Of a stretch of 64,000 nucleotides of DNA, positions 43,865-52,739 are shown piece after piece. The notes beneath the pieces are model-generated. The model was not told the origin of the DNA. It was given only the letters and a program-made list of their open reading frames with translations, and searched no databases. The stretch spans positions 806,001 to 870,000 of the forward strand of contig NZ_JAPENL010000001.1 of NCBI RefSeq assembly GCF_026342015.1. Direction: 5' to 3'. Origin of the DNA: Micromonospora lupini (GTDB lineage: Bacteria; Actinomycetota; Actinomycetes; Mycobacteriales; Micromonosporaceae). Every line of letters begins with the position of its first letter. Position 1 is the first letter of the stretch. The position numbers and the translations under genes are program-made.

Positions 43865-44033
43865 CTAGGGCCTGTTTCATAAGAACTGGCCGGCCTGCGG
43901 CGGGCCCGGACGACGACCGGCGGCGTTGCGGTTTCGTCCGGATACAACACCGGTATCCGAACGAAACCGCGCCTTGCCGGATCGCCGCCCGGACTCCGCC
44001 TCGGCTCGACCGCCCTTATGAAACAGGCCCTAG
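43865..44033. mobile_element. MITE-like element with CTAG target duplication
   Basis: A 161-bp block (43869-44029) is bounded by perfect 15-bp inverted ends GGCCTGTTTCATAAG and its complement. CTAG flanks both sides (43865-43868 and 44030-44033), as expected for a 4-bp target duplication of the YTAR type used by IS5-family elements. No transposase is encoded. Inside, 18-nt arms (43928-43945 and 43953-43970) with one mismatch form a strong hairpin. The right CTAG provides the TAG stop of def. The IS5 link is from general knowledge of that family; the parent element is not in the window. Confidence 0.75.
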
Positions 44034-44539
44034 GCGCGGCGGCTGGGTGAGTCGAAGCGGCCGGCGCGGATTTCGCGTAGGGCCCGGCGGCGGGTGTCTC
44101 CGCGCAGGGTGTCGACGTAGAGGGTGCCGCGCAGGTGGTCGGTTTCGTGTTGCAGGGCGCGGGCGAGGAAACCGGTGCCGGTGATGGTGAGGGGTTCGCC
44201 GTGCTGGTCGACGCCGTGGGCGGTGGCGTGCAGGGCGCGGGGGGTCGGGAAGTACAGCCCGGGGATGGACAGGCAGCCTTCCTCGTCGTCGGAGAGCTCG
44301 TCGGAGAGTTCGAGTGTGGGGTTGACGAGGTGGCCGCGGTGTCCGTCGGCGTCGTAGACGAAGACCTGGGCGTTGACGCCGATCTGTGGTGCGGCGACGC
44401 CGGCGCGGCCGGGTTCGCCGAGCAGGGTGTCCATCAGGTCGGTGACCAGGGCGCGCAGGTCGGCGTCGAAGGTGGTGACCGGGTCGCATTCGGTGCGCAG
44501 GACGGGGTCGCCGATGATCCGGATGGGCCGCATGGTCAT
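44030..44539 (-). CDS. def: Peptide deformylase
   Basis: The 169-residue enzyme removes the formyl group from nascent N-formyl-methionine. The three PDF motifs are present: GVAAPQIGVN (about residues 47-56), EEGCLSIPG with the metal Cys, and LQHETDHLRGTL with the HExxH metal site. The stop TAG is made by the CTAG duplication of the adjacent MITE, so the insertion hit the end of the gene without changing the reading frame end much. Starts at 44539 and 44533 are both possible. pabB ends 31 bp upstream on the same strand. Confidence 0.95.
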   Translation of the reverse strand: MTMRPIRIIGDPVLRTECDPVTTFDADLRALVTDLMDTLLGEPGRAGVAAPQIGVNAQVFVYDADGHRGHLVNPTLELSDELSDDEEGCLSIPGLYFPTPRALHATAHGVDQHGEPLTITGTGFLARALQHETDHLRGTLYVDTLRGDTRRRALREIRAGRFDSPSRRA

Positions 44540-44570
44540 GGGGGTCAGCGTATCGCCGTCGGTGGTGGGG

Positions 44571-45767
44571 TCAGTGTCCGGCCAGGGTGGCGCGGACGGG
44601 TGTGGTCTTCGCGGCGGCTTCGGCGACTTCGGCGTGGGCGTCGCTGTCCCAGGTGATGCCGCCGCCGGCCCAGGTGTGCAGGTGCTCGCCGTCGGCGGCG
44701 GCGGTGCGGATGGTCAGGCCGAGGTCGATGTGGCCGGGGGTGACCCAGCCGAGGGCGCCCATGCTGGCGCCGCGGCCGACGGGTTCTGCGGCGGCGATGT
44801 GGGTGAGGGCGGCGAGTTTGGGTGCGCCGGTGACGGAGCCGCCGGGGCAGGTGGCGCGTAGCAGGTCGGCGAGGCCGAGGCCGTCGGCGGGGGTGGCGCG
44901 GACTGTGGATTCGGCCTGCCAGAGGTCGCACCAGCGGCGCACGGCGAACAGGTCGTCGACGGTGACGGTGCCGGTGCGGGCGATGCGGGCGAGGTCGTTG
45001 CGTTCCAGGTCGACGATCATGATGTGTTCGGCGCGTTCCTTGGCGCTGGTGAGCAGTTCGGCGCGGCCGGTGGGGGTGGCGGGGCGGGTGCCTTTGATGG
45101 GTCGGGTGATGAGGTGTCCGTCGCGGAGCGCGATGAGGGTTTCCGGGGAGGCGCAGCCGATGGCCCAGTCGTCGCCGGTGAGGACGCCGCCGTAGCGGGC
45201 GCCGGGGAGCGCGCCGAGGCGGCGCAGGGCGGGCAGCGGGTCGCCGGTGTAGGGGGCGGCGGCGTGGCCGACGAGGTTGGCCTGGTAGAGGTCGCCGCGG
45301 GCGATGGCGTCGCGGACGGCGTCGACGGCGGTGGCGTGTTGCCGCGGTGTCCAGCTCTCGGTCCATTCGCCGAGCCACCAGGGTGTGGGTGGGGCGGGTG
45401 GTGTGGCGTGGGTGGGGCGGTGGTCGTAGACGACGACGGCGAGGTCGGGCAGGGTCGGTGCGGGTTCGGGCGCGGCGGTGGGGGCGCCGGCGAGGTGTGC
45501 TCCGGCGGCGGCGGAGAGGTAGAGGGCGGCGCCGCAGGGCCCGGTGGTGTCGTGGTGGTCGGTGGTGGGTCGGGTGAGGTCGCGCAGGTTCAGGCCGTGT
45601 GCGGCGAGGAACTCCTCGGCGAGCGCGGCGGGGTCGCCGCCGTCGGTGCGGCGCCAGTGCAGGCGTGCGCGTTCGGCGAGCGTGTCGCGACAGGCGGTGG
45701 GTGCTGCCGGCACATCGACCAGCACCTGTGGGAGCGTTTCCACGCCGTATGGTCCGACCTTCCTCAT
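44571..45767 (-). CDS. pabB: Aminodeoxychorismate synthase component I (PabB-like)
   Basis: The 398-residue protein has the chorismate-binding domain: TRPIKGTRPA, HIMIVDLERNDLARI, CPGGSVTGAPK and the AGGGITWDSD metal-binding end. It probably combines chorismate and ammonia to 4-amino-4-deoxychorismate for folate or for a secondary pathway. The first 100 residues are shorter than in TrpE, favouring PabB. No glutaminase partner (PabA) is adjacent. The divergent neighbour is the DUF5999 gene. Confidence 0.88.
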   Translation of the reverse strand: MRKVGPYGVETLPQVLVDVPAAPTACRDTLAERARLHWRRTDGGDPAALAEEFLAAHGLNLRDLTRPTTDHHDTTGPCGAALYLSAAAGAHLAGAPTAAPEPAPTLPDLAVVVYDHRPTHATPPAPPTPWWLGEWTESWTPRQHATAVDAVRDAIARGDLYQANLVGHAAAPYTGDPLPALRRLGALPGARYGGVLTGDDWAIGCASPETLIALRDGHLITRPIKGTRPATPTGRAELLTSAKERAEHIMIVDLERNDLARIARTGTVTVDDLFAVRRWCDLWQAESTVRATPADGLGLADLLRATCPGGSVTGAPKLAALTHIAAAEPVGRGASMGALGWVTPGHIDLGLTIRTAAADGEHLHTWAGGGITWDSDAHAEVAEAAAKTTPVRATLAGH

Positions 45768-45890
45768 CCGTTCAGTGGATTTCCCGTACGCCAGGCCGAC
45801 ACCTGCTCGATGCTGGACACTTTCGCTTGGTACTGTGCGTCACTGGTCATGTGAACCATGACACAGTGCCCCCACAGTCCGGAGAACCCG

Positions 45891-46091
45891 ATGTGCCAGC
45901 ACCAACCGACCTGCCCCTCCGCTGAAGCCACCGACCGGGAAGCCGCACGAGTCCTCGCCTGCTTCCGTGAGCAGGGCTGGAGCCTGCTCTGCAACGGTGT
46001 CATAGTCTTCGAGGACACCGGCGAGCTACTCCCCGACGGCAGCAGCATCGCACCGCACCGCGGCCCCGCCCGCCACGCTCTCGTGGCCTGA
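45891..46091 (+). CDS. DUF5999-like small protein
   Basis: The 66-residue protein starts MCQHQPTCPSAEATDREAAR and continues VLACFREQGWSLLCNGVIVF, EDTGELLPDGSSIAPHR. These features match, from memory, the DUF5999 family of Streptomyces and relatives, of unknown role. Cysteines in CQHQPTC suggest a small metal site. CGGAGA six bases before the ATG at 45891 fixes the start; 33 more bases upstream (45858) are open but lack a site. A hairpin terminator follows. Confidence 0.85.
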   Translation: MCQHQPTCPSAEATDREAARVLACFREQGWSLLCNGVIVFEDTGELLPDGSSIAPHRGPARHALVA

Positions 46092-46176
46092 ACGACCACC
46101 CAGCGTCACCAATCGCCGCCGTCGACCCAGGCTGGTCCCCCGGTACGGGACATCGGAGCCCAGGTCGGCGCGGCTA

Positions 46177-46202
46177 CCGGGGCGGCAGGACAACCGCCCC
46201 GG
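46177..46202. terminator. Hairpin between convergent genes
   Basis: Nine-nt arms CCGGGGCGG (46177-46185) and CCGCCCCGG (46194-46202) enclose an 8-nt loop, 12 bp before the gcvP stop and 86 bp after the DUF5999 stop. Confidence 0.6.
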
Positions 46203-46213
46203 CGACACCGTCG

Positions 46214-49036
46214 TCAGTCCTCGAACGCCTCGGGCGACGGACACGAGCAGACCAGGTTCCGGTCGCCGTACGCGCCGTCGATGCGCCGCACCGGCGGCCA
46301 GTACTTCCCGGCCCGGTCCACCCCGGCCGGGTACGCGCCCACCGACCGCGGGTACGGGTGCGGCCACTCGTCGCCGCTGACCATCGCCGCGGTGTGCGGC
46401 GCGTTGGCCAGGGGGTTGTCCCCCGCCGGCCACTGCCCCGAACCCACCTGCTCGATCTCCGCCCGGATCGCGATCATCGCGTCGCAGAACCGGTCCAGCT
46501 CGGCCAGGTCCTCGCTCTCGGTCGGCTCCACCATCAGCGTCCCGGCGACGGGGAACGACATCGTCGGCGCGTGGAAGCCGTAGTCGATCAGCCGCTTCGC
46601 CACGTCGTCGACGCTCACGCCTGTCGCCTTCGTCAACGGCCGCAGGTCGAGGATGCACTCGTGCGCGACCAGGCCCTTGTTGCCGGCGTACAGCACCGGG
46701 AAGTGTCCCCGCAGCCGCGCGGCCACGTAGTTCGCCGCGAGGACTGCCACGCCTGTCGCCCGGGTCAGGCCCTCCGCGCCCATCATCCGCAGGTACGCCC
46801 ACGGGATCGGCAGGATGCCCGCCGACCCGTACTTCGCCGCCGAGATCGCCGGCGTCGCGTCGGCGTGCGCGCCCAGCGGGTCGCCGGGCAGGAACGGCGC
46901 GAGGTGCGCGCGGACCGCCACCGGGCCGACGCCGGGGCCGCCGCCGCCGTGCGGGATGCAGAACGTCTTGTGCAGGTTCAGGTGCGACACGTCCGCGCCG
47001 AACTTCCCGGGCTTGGCGAACCCGACGAGGGCGTTGAGGTTCGCGCCGTCGACGTACACCTGCCCGCCGGCGTCGTGGACCTTCGCGCACAGCGACGCGA
47101 TGCCCGTCTCGTAGACGCCGTGCGTCGACGGGTACGTCACCATGATCGCGGCGAGCGCGTCGCGGTGCTTGTCGATCTTCGCGTCCAGGTCGACGAGGTC
47201 GACGTTGCCGTCGTCGTCGCAGGCCACCACGACGACCCGCATGCCGGCCATCACGGCCGACGCGGCGTTCGTGCCGTGCGCCGACGACGGGATCAGGCAC
47301 ACGTCGCGGTGCGTGTCACCCCGCGACGCGTGGTACGAGCGGATGGCCAGCAGGCCGGCCAGTTCACCCTGCGACCCGGCGTTGGGTTGCACGCTCACCG
47401 CGTCGTAGCCGGTCACCTCGGCCAGCCACGACTCCAGCTGCCCGATCATCTCCCGGTACCCGGCGGTCTGCGCGTCCGGCGCGAACGGGTGGATGTTTGC
47501 GAACTCCGCCCAACTGACCGGCTCCATCTCGGTGGTCGCGTTCAGCTTCATCGTGCACGACCCCAGCGGGATCATGCCCCGGTCCAGGGCGTAGTCGAAG
47601 TCCGACAGCCGCCGCAGGTAGCGCAGCATCGCCGTCTCCGAGTGGTGGCTGCGGAACACCGGGTGGGTGAGGAAGTCACTCGTGCGGGTCAACGCCGCGG
47701 GCAGGGCCCGGTCGCCGTCGCCGTCGAGGGCGTCCACGCCGAACGCCGCCCACACCGCGCGCAGGTGCGCCACGGTGGTCGTCTCGTCGCAGGACATCCC
47801 CACCCGGTCGGCGTCGACCAGCCGCAGGTTCACGCCACGCTCGGCGGCGGCCGCGACGACCTGCGCCGCCGCGCCCGGCACGGTCGCGGTGACGGTGTCG
47901 AAGAACGCGACGTCCGCGACGTCGACGCCGCCGGCGCGCAGCCCGGCCGCGAGCCGCGCCGCCATGGCATGGGTACGCGTCGCGATGTCCCGCAGCCCGT
48001 CCGGGCCGTGGTAGACGGCGTACATGCCGGCCATCACGGCGAGGAGCACCTGCGCGGTGCAGATGTTGCTTGTCGCCTTCTCCCGCCGGATGTGCTGCTC
48101 GCGGGTCTGCAACGCCAACCGGTACGCCGGGTTGCCGTCGGCGTCGCGGGACACCCCGACGAGACGGCCGGGCAGCATCCGCTCCAGGCCGGCGCGTACC
48201 GCCAGGTAGCCGGCGTGCGGCCCACCGAAGCCCATGGGTACGCCGAAGCGTTGGGTGGTGCCCGCGGCGATGTCCGCGCCGATCTCCCCCGGCGCGCGCA
48301 GCAGCGTCAACGCCAGCAGGTCCGCCGCGACGGTGACCAGGGCCCCGACGGTGTGCGCCGCCTCGACGAGACCCGTGTGGTCGCGCACCGCCCCGGACGC
48401 CCCCGGGTACTGCAGGTGCAGGCCGAAGAACTCGGCGGGCAGCTCGTCGCCCTCGACGTCGACGACCCGCACGTCGATGCCGAGCGGCTCGGCCCGGCTG
48501 GTGATCACCGCGATGGTCTGCGGCAGGGCGTCGGCGTCGACGACGTACACCGGGCTCTTGCTCTTCGACGCGCGGCGGGCGAGGGTCATGGCCTCCGCGG
48601 CGGCGGTGCCCTCGTCGAGCATCGAGGCGTTCGCGGTGGTCAGGCCGGTCAGGTCGGTGACCATCGTCTGGAAGTTCAGCAGCGCCTCCAGGCGGCCCTG
48701 GCTGATCTCCGGCTGGTACGGCGTGTACGCCGTGTACCAGGCCGGGTCCTCCAGCACGTTGCGGCGGATCACCGCCGGGGTGTGCGTGCCGTGGTAGCCC
48801 ATGCCGATCATCGACACGGCGACGCTGTTACGCGCGGCGAGGGCCCGCAGCTCGGCGAGCGCCTCGGCCTCGGTGGCCGCCTCCGGCAGGTCGAGGGTGC
48901 CGTGCCAGCGGATCACCTCGGGGATCGCGGCGTCCATCAACTCGTCGATCGAGTCGTGGCCGACGACCTCCAGCATGCGGCGCTCGTCGTCCGCTCCGGG
49001 ACCGATGTGACGGGTGGCGAACTGCTCTACGGACAT
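46214..49036 (-). CDS. gcvP: Glycine dehydrogenase (P protein) of the glycine cleavage system
   Basis: This PLP enzyme decarboxylates glycine and passes the aminomethyl group to GcvH. At 940 residues it is the full single-chain form (both halves fused). Marks of the family are the N-terminal [17 protein letters not shown], the substrate region [24 protein letters not shown].. in [16 protein letters not shown], and the PLP lysine in [19 protein letters not shown]. The ATG at 49036 follows GGGAGCG. A glycine riboswitch lies in its leader, so it should be switched on by glycine. gcvH lies separately at 57559; gcvT is not in the window. Confidence 0.96.
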   Translation of the reverse strand: MSVEQFATRHIGPGADDERRMLEVVGHDSIDELMDAAIPEVIRWHGTLDLPEAATEAEALAELRALAARNSVAVSMIGMGYHGTHTPAVIRRNVLEDPAWYTAYTPYQPEISQGRLEALLNFQTMVTDLTGLTTANASMLDEGTAAAEAMTLARRASKSKSPVYVVDADALPQTIAVITSRAEPLGIDVRVVDVEGDELPAEFFGLHLQYPGASGAVRDHTGLVEAAHTVGALVTVAADLLALTLLRAPGEIGADIAAGTTQRFGVPMGFGGPHAGYLAVRAGLERMLPGRLVGVSRDADGNPAYRLALQTREQHIRREKATSNICTAQVLLAVMAGMYAVYHGPDGLRDIATRTHAMAARLAAGLRAGGVDVADVAFFDTVTATVPGAAAQVVAAAAERGVNLRLVDADRVGMSCDETTTVAHLRAVWAAFGVDALDGDGDRALPAALTRTSDFLTHPVFRSHHSETAMLRYLRRLSDFDYALDRGMIPLGSCTMKLNATTEMEPVSWAEFANIHPFAPDAQTAGYREMIGQLESWLAEVTGYDAVSVQPNAGSQGELAGLLAIRSYHASRGDTHRDVCLIPSSAHGTNAASAVMAGMRVVVVACDDDGNVDLVDLDAKIDKHRDALAAIMVTYPSTHGVYETGIASLCAKVHDAGGQVYVDGANLNALVGFAKPGKFGADVSHLNLHKTFCIPHGGGGPGVGPVAVRAHLAPFLPGDPLGAHADATPAISAAKYGSAGILPIPWAYLRMMGAEGLTRATGVAVLAANYVAARLRGHFPVLYAGNKGLVAHECILDLRPLTKATGVSVDDVAKRLIDYGFHAPTMSFPVAGTLMVEPTESEDLAELDRFCDAMIAIRAEIEQVGSGQWPAGDNPLANAPHTAAMVSGDEWPHPYPRSVGAYPAGVDRAGKYWPPVRRIDGAYGDRNLVCSCPSPEAFED

Positions 49037-49111
49037 CAGGGGCGCTCCCGGGCGAGGTCGACGGATCGGCCTCCCCCTCTGTCGCGCCCGCACAGCGCTC
49101 CACAGTGCCTG

Positions 49112-49202
49112 CCCACGAGGTCCTTTTGCCTGAGAGGTTCCGGGGAGGATTTGCCCCTTCGGCGCCGCCCCTGGTGCTGTCGGGCGGTCTCTCCCACGTG
49201 GG
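49112..49202 (-). promoter_or_regulatory. Glycine riboswitch, single aptamer
   Basis: On the minus strand the sequence contains the conserved glycine-aptamer core: GGGAGAGACCG, GCCGAAGGGGCAA and CTCTCAGGCAAAAGGACC, in the right order. A P1 stem forms between CCCACG (49197-49202) and CGTGGG (49112-49117). It lies 76 bp upstream of the gcvP start. No second aptamer is seen further upstream, so this is the singleton type. It should turn on gcvP when glycine is high. Confidence 0.93.
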
Positions 49203-49266
49203 TGGTACCGGCATGGTCAACGCTACCAGCGCCGGTGTTTCCGGCAGATGTCCTACCCCTGTGACG

Positions 49267-50127
49267 TCACACGCCGGCCGGCGCGGCCAGCGGCGCGGCC
49301 CCACCGGCCACCCGGTCGGCCAGCGCCGGCAGCACCGCCCCCAGCGGCGCGTCGACGCACACCGTGGCGTACCCGTCACCCCGGGTCGGCCCCTGGTTGA
49401 CGATCGCCACCGCAATGCCCCGTTTCGCCGCCCGGATCACGAACCGCCGCCCCGACATGACAGTCAACGACGACCCGAGCACCACCACCGCCCGCGCCTG
49501 CTCCACAAGCGTGAAACACCGCGCCACCCGCTGCGGTGGCACCGTCTCGCCGAAGAACACCACGTCCGGTTTCAGCATCCCCGTCCCGCAGATCCCGCAG
49601 TCCACCGGCCGGAAACCGGCCACCTGCCCGTCGGGGAGATCCACATCACCGTCCGGGTTGACCGCGGCCACGCGAGCCACGAAATCCGGGTTGGCCTCGC
49701 GCAGCCGCCGGTCCACCTCCTCCCGGGAGGTCAGGTTGCCGCAGTCCAGGCACACCACCTCGTCGAGACGGCCGTGCAACTCGACCACCCGGTCGCTGCC
49801 GGCGGCGCCGTGCAGCCCGTCGACGTTCTGCGTGATCACCGCGTCGACCAGACCGGCGCGTTGCAGCCGCGCCACCGCCCGGTGCCCGTCGTTCGGCGCC
49901 GCCCGCGCGATCAACCGCCACCCCAGGTGGCTACGCGCCCAGTACCGCCGCCGCGCGAGGGGATCCCTGGTGAACGCCTGGAACGTCATCGGCGTGTGCC
50001 GGCGGGCCACCCCGCTGGGCCCCCGATAGTCCGGAATACCCGATTCGGTGGACAGGCCCGCACCGCTGAGCACCACCACCCCACCACCGGCCACCAGCGA
50101 GGTCAACGCCTCCAGGCTGTTCGTCAC
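49267..50127 (-). CDS. Sirtuin-type NAD-dependent deacylase
   Basis: The 286-residue protein removes acyl groups from protein lysines using NAD. It has GAGLSTESGIPDYRGP (about residues 22-37), TQNVDGLHGAAG, the catalytic His in VVELHGRLDEVV, and four zinc cysteines as CLDCGN and CGICGTG. GSSLTVMSG and the C-terminal NQGPTRGDG complete the NAD site. It begins with GTG at 50127 behind GGAGGG. In this strain it may be part of acetyl-CoA synthetase or metabolic control, which is not shown here. Confidence 0.94.
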   Translation of the reverse strand: MTNSLEALTSLVAGGGVVVLSGAGLSTESGIPDYRGPSGVARRHTPMTFQAFTRDPLARRRYWARSHLGWRLIARAAPNDGHRAVARLQRAGLVDAVITQNVDGLHGAAGSDRVVELHGRLDEVVCLDCGNLTSREEVDRRLREANPDFVARVAAVNPDGDVDLPDGQVAGFRPVDCGICGTGMLKPDVVFFGETVPPQRVARCFTLVEQARAVVVLGSSLTVMSGRRFVIRAAKRGIAVAIVNQGPTRGDGYATVCVDAPLGAVLPALADRVAGGAAPLAAPAGV

Positions 50128-50177
50128 CCCTCCATGCTGCCTCAGCGCACCCGCCGACGCCGAACACCCGCCGCCGA

Positions 50178-51248
50178 CTACACCGCGACGACGTCCGCGA
50201 CGACGCAGGCGATGTTGTCCGGCGCCCCCGCGGCCCGCGCCGCGGCGATCAGGTCCCGCACCGCCCGCTCCGGATCGGCCGCCGCGCGCAGCGTCGCGAA
50301 CAGGTCACCCCGGTCCACGACAGCCCACAGCCCGTCGGAGCACAACAGGTACCGGTCACCGGGCAACGCCGTGCGCAGCGCCAGGTCGGCCTCGACCTGC
50401 GTACCGCCGCCGAGCGCGCGCACCAGCAACGCCCGCTGCGGATGCGCGCCCGCCTCGTCGCGGTCGAGCCGACCCTGATCCACCTGGGCCTGCACCCACG
50501 TGTGGTCCTGCGTCAGCAGGGACAGCTCACCGTCGCGCAGCAGGTACGCCCGGGTGTCACCGACGTGCACCACCGCCAGGTGGGTGCCGCTGCGCAGCAG
50601 CGCGGTGAGCGTCGTCGCCGGCTGGTGCTCGTCGGTAGCCAGCCGCCGCACCACACGGTCGGCGTCGGTGACCGCCCCCGCCAGCATCGTCAACAGGTCG
50701 ACGGCCGACCCGTCGACGAGATCCACAACTGTGAGGGCATCGACGGCGGCGGCGCTGGCGACCGCGCCCCCGGGCCCCCGCACCCCGTCGGCGACCGCCA
50801 GCAACCGGTCACTGGCGTACGCGACGTCCTCGTTGCTGTCCCGCACGATCCCGCTGTCACAGCCGGCGGCACAGCGGACGGCGACGGCACTGTTCGTTCT
50901 CGACGACATGGTGGCGCTCCCTTCGGACAGGTGATCCACGAGAAGGCCCGCGAGCCGCGCCCGCGCCGCCGTGTCGACCGACACCTGCCGCCAGTACGCG
51001 GTGACCGCCTCCGCCGCCGCCGCTGGCTCCAGGTCGCACACGGCGCGGATCCGCGCCAGCGGCATGCCGATGCGCCGCAACTGGGCCACCAGCCGCGCCA
51101 GCGGCACCTGCCGCGGGTCATAGAGCCGGTAGCCCGACTCGGGATCCACCGCTGCCGGCGCCAGCACCCCCACCCGCGCGTACAGGCGCAACGCCTTCGG
51201 CGTCAGGCCCGCCGCCCGGGCGAAAGCCCCGATGGTCAGCAACCCCAC
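50178..51248 (-). CDS. MerR regulator fused to a PP2C-type Ser/Thr phosphatase
   Basis: The 356-residue protein joins two domains. Residues about 1-105 are a MerR winged helix and its dimer helix: GLLTIGAFARAAGLTPKALR, LYARVGVLAP, GYRLYDPRQVPLARLVAQLR. Residues about 120-356 are a PP2C phosphatase with SGIVRDSNED, LAVADGVRGPGG, HVGDTRAYLLRDG, LLCSDGLWAVVD and the metal-site DNIACVV end. Key Asp residues are kept, so it should be active. The GTG at 51248 follows GAGGAGG. A DNA-binding phosphatase could link protein phosphorylation to transcription. It is divergent from the SDR at 51353. Confidence 0.87.
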   Translation of the reverse strand: MGLLTIGAFARAAGLTPKALRLYARVGVLAPAAVDPESGYRLYDPRQVPLARLVAQLRRIGMPLARIRAVCDLEPAAAAEAVTAYWRQVSVDTAARARLAGLLVDHLSEGSATMSSRTNSAVAVRCAAGCDSGIVRDSNEDVAYASDRLLAVADGVRGPGGAVASAAAVDALTVVDLVDGSAVDLLTMLAGAVTDADRVVRRLATDEHQPATTLTALLRSGTHLAVVHVGDTRAYLLRDGELSLLTQDHTWVQAQVDQGRLDRDEAGAHPQRALLVRALGGGTQVEADLALRTALPGDRYLLCSDGLWAVVDRGDLFATLRAAADPERAVRDLIAAARAAGAPDNIACVVADVVAV

Positions 51249-51352
51249 GACGGCAACCTCCTCGCACCGGCCACCGTGACCGGCAGACACCACCCTGGGG
51301 GTTGCCCGCAGGTCAAGGTCAAGCCCGCCGGCCACGCCGGTAGGTTGAGCAC

Positions 51353-52009
51353 ATGCGTGTCGTCATCGCCGGAGGCCACGGCAAGATCGCCCTGCTGCTG
51401 GAACGTCACCTCACCGACCGCGGCGACACCGCCGTCGGCCTCATCCGCAACCCCGACCAAGCCGACGCCCTACGCGCCGTCGGCGCCACCCCTGTCGTCT
51501 GCGACCTGGAACACGCCGACGTCGACGAGGTCGCCGCGCACCTGCGCCACGCCGACGCGGTCATCTTCGCCGCAGGCGCCGGCCCCGGCAGCGGCGCCGA
51601 CCGCAAGGACACCGTCGACCGGGCCGCCGCCGCGCTGCTCGCCGACGCCGCCACCCGCGCCGGCGTCCACCGCTACCTGCTGGTCTCCTCCATGGGCGTC
51701 GACACGCCACCCGCCGCCGGCACCGACGACGTGTGGGCCGCCTACCTGCGCGCCAAACGAGCCGCCGAGGACGACCTACGCGCCCGCGACCTGACCTGGA
51801 CGGTGCTGCGCCCCGGCCGGCTCACCGACGACGAACCCACCGGGCAGGTCACCCTCACCCGACACGCCGACCGGGGCGCCGTCAGCCGCGCCGACGTCGC
51901 CCTGGTCCTCGCCGCGCTCCTCGACGAACCCCGCACCGCCGGCGCGACCCTCGAACTCGTGAACGGACCGACACCGATCGCCGACGCCGTCCGCGCCACC
52001 ACGACCTGA
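51353..52009 (+). CDS. NAD(P)H-binding SDR-like oxidoreductase
   Basis: The 218-residue protein is an atypical SDR of the YwnB/NAD(P)H-binding type. It has MRVVIAGGHGKIALLLERHL at the start, VIFAAGAGPGSGADRKDTVD in the middle, and LLVSSMGVDTPPA with KRAAEDDLRARDLTWTVLRP later. The YxxxK centre is lacking as such, so a catalytic or regulatory role is open. It stops at a strong hairpin whose left arm covers the stop codon. Confidence 0.88.
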   Translation: MRVVIAGGHGKIALLLERHLTDRGDTAVGLIRNPDQADALRAVGATPVVCDLEHADVDEVAAHLRHADAVIFAAGAGPGSGADRKDTVDRAAAALLADAATRAGVHRYLLVSSMGVDTPPAAGTDDVWAAYLRAKRAAEDDLRARDLTWTVLRPGRLTDDEPTGQVTLTRHADRGAVSRADVALVLAALLDEPRTAGATLELVNGPTPIADAVRATTT

Positions 52010-52041
52010 CCCGGGGTTGGGGGACGCCCCAACCCCGGGTC
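52008..52041. terminator. Strong bidirectional hairpin
   Basis: Fifteen-nt perfect arms (52008-52022, 52027-52041) surround a GACG tetraloop. The hairpin includes part of the stop codon of the plus gene and ends 2 bp before the minus gene's stop. Confidence 0.85.
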
Positions 52042-52043
52042 GG

Positions 52044-52739
52044 TCACCGCTGGTGGTGACGCGGCAACGCCGCCTGCCCCGCCGCACCACCCACGAAGGG
52101 CGCCCCCGGCGTCTCCTTCGCGATCCGGTCCATCGTGCGGGCCAACTGCTCACTGCCGTCGTCGAGATGCCGCGCCGCCGCCTGCATGTGCGACACCATC
52201 ATCTCCCCGAAGATCCGCAACGCCTCCCGGGTCGCGACCGTGTCGTCGAAGCTCGACCCGGCCGAACTGCGGTACTCCGCCACCGCCCGCTCAGCCTCCT
52301 GCTTCGCCTCCTCCGCCGCCGCCCGCATGTAACTCTCGTACTGCACCCGGGCGTACTCGGCGACCCGCCGCGCATAGTCGTGCGCTTGCGCGATGATCTG
52401 CTCGGCCTCCCGCTGCGCCGCCGACAGCAGATTCACCTCCTTCGCCGCCGGCACCTTCGCCGCCGCCGGAGTGCTCGGGATCACCCCATGCCTGTGCAAC
52501 TCCACCCGATCGGTGAGCCGCTCGTTCTCCGCCCGCAAATTCGCGATCTGCGTCGCCAACAGATCCAACTCGTCGGCGACCTGCACCCGGAACCGGTCCA
52601 CGTCCGCGTTGTCGTAGCCACGCCGCGCGAACGGCGCCGACCCGAACTCCCACCGCCGAACCCGGTCGGAGGTCATCCGCACCTGCACACCGCCGGTCAC
52701 CTGCATCCCGTCGTACCGGCTGATCGGGGTCGCGCTCAC
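52044..52739 (-). CDS. DivIVA-domain coiled-coil protein
   Basis: The 231-residue protein has a DivIVA-like N-terminal domain (VRRWEFGSAPFARRGYDNAD then VDRFRVQVADELDLLA) followed by long coiled coil (IANLRAENERLTDR and AAQREAEQIIAQAHDYARRV). DivIVA proteins organise polar growth or septum placement in actinomycetes. The GTG at 52739 overlaps the flavohaemoprotein stop (GTGA), so it is the third gene of the globin unit. Its link with NO or oxygen handling is unexplained. It ends by a strong hairpin. Confidence 0.85.
   Translation of the reverse strand: MSATPISRYDGMQVTGGVQVRMTSDRVRRWEFGSAPFARRGYDNADVDRFRVQVADELDLLATQIANLRAENERLTDRVELHRHGVIPSTPAAAKVPAAKEVNLLSAAQREAEQIIAQAHDYARRVAEYARVQYESYMRAAAEEAKQEAERAVAEYRSSAGSSFDDTVATREALRIFGEMMVSHMQAAARHLDDGSEQLARTMDRIAKETPGAPFVGGAAGQAALPRHHQR

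Noticed and set aside
46358..49264. Plus-strand open frame of 968 codons
   Set aside because: It is the antisense shadow of gcvP, caused by high G+C. It has no domain-like sequence and crosses the riboswitch.
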